A stretch of DNA of 19,227 nt, taken from contig JBJKRF010000053.1 in assembly GCA_046704785.1 (NCBI GenBank), forward strand, positions 1 to 19,227, read 5' to 3'. Position numbers and translations under genes: made by a program. The stretch is from JBJKRF01 sp046704785. Its GTDB lineage: Bacteria > Chloroflexota > Anaerolineae > Anaerolineales > Villigracilaceae. Below are positions 14,681 to 19,227 of this stretch, in pieces. Under the pieces are notes generated by a model that did no database searches, was not told the origin of the DNA, and was given only the letters and a program-made list of their open reading frames with translations. How positions within the stretch are numbered: the first letter of the stretch is position 1; every line of letters begins with the position of its first letter.

Positions 14681-14742
14681 AGTAGTGAGGGGAGTTGCCT
14701 GCACTACTCCACTCCCACGAGTTGAGGAGCTGCCCAAGGAGT
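14681..14742 (+). promoter_or_regulatory. Inverted repeats in the tpx-hsp20 gap, possible Shine-Dalgarno masking
   Basis: AGTAGTG (14681-14687) and CACTACT (14702-14708) form a perfect 7-bp stem with a 14-nt loop. In addition, two tandem ACTCC copies (14706-14715) can pair with GGAGT in the hsp20 ribosome-binding site (14738-14742) or with an upstream GGAGT (14691-14695). Mutually exclusive pairings that cover a Shine-Dalgarno are what an RNA thermometer would need. The helices are short and no folding energy was calculated, so this is tentative. Confidence 0.3.
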
Positions 14743-14747
14743 TCGAG

Positions 14748-15158
14748 ATGAAAGCTGTCATCTGGAAAAGAAAGTCTGAAAGAGAACATCCGGGCAGACC
14801 TCGCACATTTTTCGAAACAGTGAGTTGGCAGGTATATATGCGACCCCAAGTTTGGAGCCCTCCCACCGATCTCTACGAAACAGAGACAGCCTACATCGTC
14901 CGTGTGGAAATTGCCGGCGTTCAGGAACAGGACTTTTCCGTCGTCGTAGAAAACAACGTCCTGACGGTGCACGGCACCCGCCGTGATACCTCCCAACGTC
15001 GCGCCTTCCACCAGATGGAAGTCCACTACGGCGAGTTCAGCGCCGTAGTCTCCGTTCCCGGCCCCGTCGACCCCGAAAAATCGAATGCCGAATACGAAGA
15101 CGGCTTCCTGGTCATTACATTACCCAAAGCAAGCCCTAATCTCACTGGCACCGTTTGA
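14748..15158 (+). CDS. Hsp20/alpha-crystallin small heat-shock protein
   Basis: An ATP-independent holdase that binds unfolding proteins as oligomers. The alpha-crystallin domain runs from about residue 40, beginning at PPTDLYETETAYIVRVEIAG. It includes VENNVLTVHGTRRD and the strand FHQMEVHYGEFSAVVSVPGPV. It closes with NAEYEDGFLVITLPKA, where the C-terminal core hallmark is present. The N-terminal arm is short and basic. A C-terminal I-x-I motif is not evident; the end LTGTV is a weak substitute. The start ATG 14748 is fixed by AAGGAG at 14736-14741. A GTG at 14676 overlaps the tpx stop and would add 24 residues unlike the family. The protein has 136 residues. Confidence 0.93.
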   Translation: MKAVIWKRKSEREHPGRPRTFFETVSWQVYMRPQVWSPPTDLYETETAYIVRVEIAGVQEQDFSVVVENNVLTVHGTRRDTSQRRAFHQMEVHYGEFSAVVSVPGPVDPEKSNAEYEDGFLVITLPKASPNLTGTV

Positions 15159-15167
15159 CGCCCGCTT

Positions 15168-17759
15168 ATGCCTGCCTCCCGTTGGCAAACAAACCCCATC
15201 GACCTTTTCGACTGGACCGACGAAGACGAGGGTGATCTGATTGACGCCTTCCTACCGTCGGTTCTGCCCCGCTTCCCCGCGAACAAAAAAGAAGCGGACT
15301 CCCCGCAATCGGACTTCGCACAGGAAACCGCTCTCGCGCCTGAAACGGTTGCCATCCTGCCCTTGCGCGGCCTGGTCGTTTTCCCCCAGACCGCCGTCCC
15401 CTTGACGATTGGACAGCCCCGTTCCATCAAACTGGTAGACGATGTCGTCGCCGGAAATCGCCTCGTCGGCCTGGTGGCAGCCAAAAATCCGGATTTGGAA
15501 ACCCCCGGCCCCGATGACCTGTACCGCATCGGCACGCTGGCAACCGTCCATCGCCTGCTGCGTGCGCCGGACGGCACCATCCGCCTGCTCGTCCAGGGCA
15601 TCGAACGCTTCAGCGTGCAGGAATTCACCCAAACCGAACCGTATCTCATGGCAAGCATTCAGCGCTTGCCAGAGACGGTGGAAGAGGGCATCGAGATCGA
15701 CGCCCTGGCACGTAACGCCCGCGACCAGTTCGTCCAGATCGCCGAACTGATCCCGTCCTTCCCGCGCGAACTAGTGGCCTCCATTGAGGCGCTCGAAGAC
15801 CCGCTCCAGACCATCTACACCATTGCCAACTTCCAACGCATCGAACTGGAAGAGGCTCAGAATCTGTTGGAGTTGGATTCGACCGCCGAAAAGCTCCGCA
15901 AGCTGGTGAGCTTCCTGGTGCGCGAGACGGAAGTCTTGCAGCTTGGGCAAAAGATTCAGAACGAGGCGCGCTCCGAGATCGACAAGGTGCAGCGCGAATA
16001 CTTCCTGCGCGAGCAGTTGAAAGCCATCCAAAAAGAGCTGGGCCAACAGGACGAACAGGCCGTCGAAGTGGAGGAATTCCGCAAAAAAATCGAAGCGGCC
16101 AAAATGCCGGCGGAGTCGGACAAGATGGCGCGCCGCGAGCTGGAACGCCTCTCGCGCCTGCCCACCGCTGCCGCAGAGTACGGCGTCATCCGCACCTATC
16201 TCGACTGGCTGGTCTCGCTGCCCTGGTCCACGACCACAACAGACAACCTGGACATCGCGCACGCGCGCCAGGTGCTGGAAAAAGACCATTACGGGCTGAA
16301 GGATATAAAAGAACGTATCCTGGAGTTCCTGGCCATCCGCAAGCTGCGCATCGAGCGCAAGGAGGAACAAAAACCCTCGGAAGACGCCATCCGGCATGAG
16401 CGGGAAGGCGTGATCCTGTGCTTCGTCGGGCCGCCCGGCGTGGGCAAGACCTCGCTGGGGCAGTCGATTGCCCGCGCCATGGGGCGCAAGTTCATCCGCA
16501 TTTCGCTGGGCGGCGTACGCGACGAAGCCGAAATCCGCGGACACCGGCGCACGTACATCGGCGCCATGCCTGGGCGCATTCTGCAAGCCCTGCGCCGCAC
16601 CGAGACGCGCAACCCGGTCTTCATGCTGGATGAGATCGATAAGCTGACCACCGACTTTCACGGCGATCCGGCCTCGGCCCTGCTCGAAGTGCTCGACCCC
16701 GAACAGAATGGCGAATTCCGCGACAATTATCTGGAAGTCGCCTTCGATCTGTCACAGGTGATGTTCATCACCACGGCCAACACGCTGGAGACCATCCCCG
16801 GGCCGCTGCTCGACCGCATGGAACTCATCGCGCTTTCGGGCTATACGGAAGGCGAAAAAATTGCGATTGCCAAAGGCTACTTGATTCCGCGACAGATCCG
16901 TGAGAACGGGCTCAGGCCCGCCGAGGCCCGTTTTACGGTCGATGCGCTGCGCAAGATCATCAACCAGTACACTCGCGAGGCCGGTGTCAGGAACCTGGAA
17001 CGTACCATCGGCTCTATTTGTCGTAAGATTGGGACAAAGATTGCCGAGGGCAAAGCCAAATCGTCCAGGGTCACGCCCAGGCTGGTGGAAGAGTTCCTAG
17101 GTCACCCTCCCATTCACAACATGGAAGCCTTAAGTCTGCGCACGTCGGTGCCCGGCGTTGTGCCCGGCCTGGCTTGGACGCCTTACGGCGGCGACGTGCT
17201 CTTCATCGAAGCGACACAAATGCCCGGCGCAAAAGCCTTTCAAATCACCGGTTCCATCGGCAACGTGATGCAGGAGTCGGCGCGCGCGGCGCTTTCTTAC
17301 GTACGCTCACACGCCACGGAACTGGGCATCGAGCCGGATTTCTTCGAGAAAACCGACATCCACATGCACATCCCCTCCGGTGCGCAGCCCAAGGATGGGC
17401 CTTCGGCGGGTGTCACTATGGCAACCGCCCTGACTTCGCTCCTATCGGGGCGTCTGGTCAAGCCTGGCCTGGGGATGACCGGCGAGATCACGCTGCGGGG
17501 GCAGGTTTTGCCGATTGGCGGCGTCAAGGAAAAGGTGCTGGCCGCCCATCGCAACGGCCTGAGTACGATCATCCTGCCGAAGCAAAACAAATCCGACCTC
17601 GAAGATGTACCCGCCGAGGTCAAGAAAATGATGAAATTCATCTTCGCCGAAAACATCGAGGAAGCCATCGGCGCCTCCCTGGAAACGCCAAACACGGCCC
17701 CCCATAAGCGTAAATCGACTCTAAAGGGAAAAAATAATGTCAAAGGTGATGCTCGCTGA
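15168..17759 (+). CDS. lon: ATP-dependent Lon protease
   Basis: Cytoplasmic AAA+ serine protease that degrades misfolded and regulatory proteins. The order is: an acidic N-terminal extension (1-58), the LON substrate-binding domain from VAILPLRGLVVFP (about 60-260), a coiled helical segment (about 265-370), the AAA+ module, and the protease domain. The AAA+ module has Walker A GPPGVGKT (421-428) and Walker B FMLDEID (485-491). The protease domain has the Ser746-Lys787 dyad in DGPSAGV and GGVKEKVL. All catalytic residues are present. At 863 residues it is longer than the usual 770-810 of LonA because of the extension and a basic, low-complexity tail. No Shine-Dalgarno precedes ATG 15168, 9 nt after hsp20, so translation is probably coupled. 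The last 23 nt overlap the next gene. Confidence 0.97.
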   Translation: MPASRWQTNPIDLFDWTDEDEGDLIDAFLPSVLPRFPANKKEADSPQSDFAQETALAPETVAILPLRGLVVFPQTAVPLTIGQPRSIKLVDDVVAGNRLVGLVAAKNPDLETPGPDDLYRIGTLATVHRLLRAPDGTIRLLVQGIERFSVQEFTQTEPYLMASIQRLPETVEEGIEIDALARNARDQFVQIAELIPSFPRELVASIEALEDPLQTIYTIANFQRIELEEAQNLLELDSTAEKLRKLVSFLVRETEVLQLGQKIQNEARSEIDKVQREYFLREQLKAIQKELGQQDEQAVEVEEFRKKIEAAKMPAESDKMARRELERLSRLPTAAAEYGVIRTYLDWLVSLPWSTTTTDNLDIAHARQVLEKDHYGLKDIKERILEFLAIRKLRIERKEEQKPSEDAIRHEREGVILCFVGPPGVGKTSLGQSIARAMGRKFIRISLGGVRDEAEIRGHRRTYIGAMPGRILQALRRTETRNPVFMLDEIDKLTTDFHGDPASALLEVLDPEQNGEFRDNYLEVAFDLSQVMFITTANTLETIPGPLLDRMELIALSGYTEGEKIAIAKGYLIPRQIRENGLRPAEARFTVDALRKIINQYTREAGVRNLERTIGSICRKIGTKIAEGKAKSSRVTPRLVEEFLGHPPIHNMEALSLRTSVPGVVPGLAWTPYGGDVLFIEATQMPGAKAFQITGSIGNVMQESARAALSYVRSHATELGIEPDFFEKTDIHMHIPSGAQPKDGPSAGVTMATALTSLLSGRLVKPGLGMTGEITLRGQVLPIGGVKEKVLAAHRNGLSTIILPKQNKSDLEDVPAEVKKMMKFIFAENIEEAIGASLETPNTAPHKRKSTLKGKNNVKGDAR

Positions 17760-18102
17760 AGACGACCCCACAATGGTCTCCTTGCTCAGGACACTGCTGA
17801 CCATGGAAGGCTTCGACACAGTTATCTTGAGCGAAAACGAAGATGTAATCGAGGCGCTTTCACGGGAAATGCCTGACGTTGTCCTAATGGATGTGCACCT
17901 GACCCAAGGGAACGGGATCGATTTTCTGAAATCCATACGCGCCAACGGGCCCCTGTCCAAGACGATCATCATCATGTCATCGGGCATGAATATGGCTGAC
18001 GAATGCATCGCCGCCGGCGCTGATCGCTTCTTAATGAAACCCTACATGCCGGAAGACTTAATTCACGGCATTCGCGAGTCGCTCAGTGGACCTTCGAATT
18101 AG
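17737..18102 (+). CDS. Single-domain response regulator (CheY-like receiver)
   Basis: A 121-residue receiver domain without an output domain. The acidic pocket is Asp9/Asp10 (LAEDD). The phosphoacceptor is Asp52 in VLMDVHL, the switch Ser is in MSSG (81-82), and the invariant lysine is Lys101 in LMKPY. It would act by protein-protein contact or in a phosphorelay. No histidine kinase is in the window, so the partner is elsewhere. AAAGGGA (17723-17729) and ATG 17737 both lie inside the end of lon. The 23-nt overlap suggests co-expression with the protease. Confidence 0.94.
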   Translation: MSKVMLAEDDPTMVSLLRTLLTMEGFDTVILSENEDVIEALSREMPDVVLMDVHLTQGNGIDFLKSIRANGPLSKTIIIMSSGMNMADECIAAGADRFLMKPYMPEDLIHGIRESLSGPSN

Positions 18103-18110
18103 CCTCCCCT

Positions 18111-18536
18111 GTGACCACAATTCGCGCTTTTCGCTATCCTGAAGATTATCCCGCCGTGCTCGATCTCTGGCAACACATGGAGCAGGGCGTGAAAGTCAGT
18201 CGCTCCGACACGCCGGAAGAAATCCAGAAAAAGCTCCAGCGCGATCCCGACCTGTTCCTGGTCGCCGAGCAGGACGGCCACATCGTCGGTTCCGTGATCG
18301 GCGGCTTCGACGGGCGCCGCGGCATGGTCTACCATCTGGCCGTGGCGCGCGAATATCGCGGGCAAGGGCTGGGCTCGCAGTTGATGGATGAACTGGAGGC
18401 GCGCCTGCGACGCAAAGGCTGCCGTCGCGCCTATCTGATGGTGGTAGACGACAACCAAAATGCCATGCAGTTCTACGAAAAACGCAACTGGAAAGAAATG
18501 GAGAACATCCGCTCGTATGGCAAAAACCTGGACTGA
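18111..18536 (+). CDS. GNAT-family N-acetyltransferase
   Basis: A 141-residue single GNAT domain that would transfer acetyl from acetyl-CoA to an amine. The pyrophosphate-binding motif A is visible as YHLAVAREYRGQGLGSQLMD, with the R/QxxGxG/A pattern at RGQGLG. Motif B follows as VDDNQNAMQFYEKRNWKE. The general shape is like RimI and small stand-alone acetyltransferases; the substrate is unknown. The start is taken as GTG 18111, 8 nt after the response-regulator stop, with no clear ribosome-binding site. This suggests translational coupling. Confidence 0.9.
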   Translation: MTTIRAFRYPEDYPAVLDLWQHMEQGVKVSRSDTPEEIQKKLQRDPDLFLVAEQDGHIVGSVIGGFDGRRGMVYHLAVAREYRGQGLGSQLMDELEARLRRKGCRRAYLMVVDDNQNAMQFYEKRNWKEMENIRSYGKNLD

Positions 18537-18590
18537 CTCCCCGAAACGCCCGGCTGTGTTCCCGTTTGAGCAGGAAGACGGCCCCGACAA

Positions 18591-19094
18591 ATGAGCCTGC
18601 GCATCGGCATTTTGACCGTCTCCGACCGCTCCGCGCGCGGCGAACGCCCCGACGCCTCCGGCCCGACGCTGGCCGGTGCCGCCGCCGCCCAGGGCTGGAC
18701 GGTCGTCAAACAGGCCGTCCTCCCGGATGAGGCCGGGACCCTCGAACGCACCCTGGCCGAGTGGGCCGACTCCGGCAAACTCGATTTGCTCCTGACCACC
18801 GGCGGCACCGGGTTTGCACCCCGCGACGTTACGCCCGAAGCAACGCGCGCCGTGGTCGAGCGCCTGACCCCCGGCCTGGATGAGGCCATGCGCGCCGCCA
18901 GCCTCCAGGTCACGCCGCACGGTATGCTCTCACGCGCCATCTCCGGCATCCGCCAACGGACGCTGATCGTCAACCTGCCGGGCAGCCCCAAAGGAGCGCT
19001 GGAAAATCTGCAAGTGATCGTCCCCGTCCTGCCGCATGCCATCGAACTGTTGCAAGAAAGCCCCAAGTCCGAGATGGGCCACACGCACGGTTAA
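18591..19094 (+). CDS. Molybdopterin adenylyltransferase / MoaB-Mog family
   Basis: Takes part in molybdenum-cofactor synthesis by adenylating molybdopterin before metal insertion. The 167 residues hold the single MoCF-binding domain. LRIGILTVSDRSARGE leads in, LLLTTGGTGFAPRDVTPEAT carries the signature GGTG and Asp, and NLPGSPKGALENL closes the site. MoaB and Mog are hard to tell apart on sequence alone, and no further molybdenum-cofactor genes are near except the MOSC gene at 11217. ATG 18591 has a distant AGGAAG upstream. The gene lies 54 nt after the GNAT gene and is the last complete gene of the window. Confidence 0.93.
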   Translation: MSLRIGILTVSDRSARGERPDASGPTLAGAAAAQGWTVVKQAVLPDEAGTLERTLAEWADSGKLDLLLTTGGTGFAPRDVTPEATRAVVERLTPGLDEAMRAASLQVTPHGMLSRAISGIRQRTLIVNLPGSPKGALENLQVIVPVLPHAIELLQESPKSEMGHTHG

Positions 19095-19152
19095 ACGACG
19101 AGACAGCCCAAAGAACCAGGTTCACCCATCATGCGAGATGAAGCGGAGTTGT

Positions 19153-19194
<42 letters not shown>

Positions 19195-19227
19195 AACGTT
19201 TTAACCACGCGGCGGCCCCGATACCCA

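Noticed and set aside
14681..14715. CIRCE-type heat-shock operator in front of hsp20
   Set aside because: The dyad there is AGTAGTG/CACTACT with a 14-nt loop and does not match the TTAGCACTC-N9-GAGTGCTAA consensus.
19132..19152. Start of a further gene (ATG CGA GAT GAA...)
   Set aside because: Only seven codons precede the poly-G artefact and no clear ribosome-binding site is seen, so a gene cannot be supported.

Overview
The window is a compact bacterial chromosome segment. Almost every gene lies on the + strand, intercistronic gaps are short, and start codons are ATG with a few GTG. The best guess for the source is a Chloroflexota bacterium, perhaps class Anaerolineae. This rests on a tryptophan-specific T-box leader in front of a complete E-G-D-C-F-B-A trp operon, the style of the conserved hypothetical proteins, and moderate-to-high GC. 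It is an inference from remembered family distributions, not a computed placement. The last ~75 bases hold a 30-G run followed by a 10-C run, which looks like a contig-end sequencing artefact.

Region 1 (1-7463) is tryptophan biosynthesis. A near-consensus sigma-70 promoter (203-230) drives a leader with the hallmarks of a T-box riboswitch: a stem I with a UGG specifier codon (346-348), the T-box TGGCACC (523-529) and an overlapping intrinsic terminator (538-574). Then come trpE, trpG, trpD, trpC, trpF, trpB and trpA. All appear intact, with catalytic residues present, so the operon can take chorismate to tryptophan under control of uncharged tRNA-Trp.

Region 2 (7519-11160) is accessory. It holds an unrecognised 352-residue protein with candidate His and Cys residues, an endonuclease/exonuclease/phosphatase-fold hydrolase, an ABM-domain small protein, a chorismate mutase-fold protein that resembles the isochorismate-pyruvate lyase PchB, and a methyltransferase-like protein. 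The last four are tightly packed (4-nt overlap or gaps of 10 nt or less) and probably co-transcribed. On the - strand sits a decayed C-terminal scrap of an Hsp70-family gene.

Region 3 (11217-14065) holds a MOSC-domain protein, then a two-gene unit of conserved hypothetical proteins that look like multi-winged-helix proteins, one with a possible B3-like domain. It ends with a tRNA-Arg(UCU) gene. The two-gene unit is the most interesting undescribed protein content here.

Region 4 (14086-19094) is stress and housekeeping. A promoter precedes thiol peroxidase (tpx). Then come an Hsp20 small heat-shock protein, an ATP-dependent Lon protease with an acidic N-terminal extension, a stand-alone receiver-domain response regulator that overlaps the end of lon by 23 nt, a GNAT acetyltransferase and a MoaB/Mog molybdopterin adenylyltransferase. 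The order suggests an oxidative-stress and proteostasis run. No CRISPR array, insertion sequence, phage gene or obvious defence system was seen.
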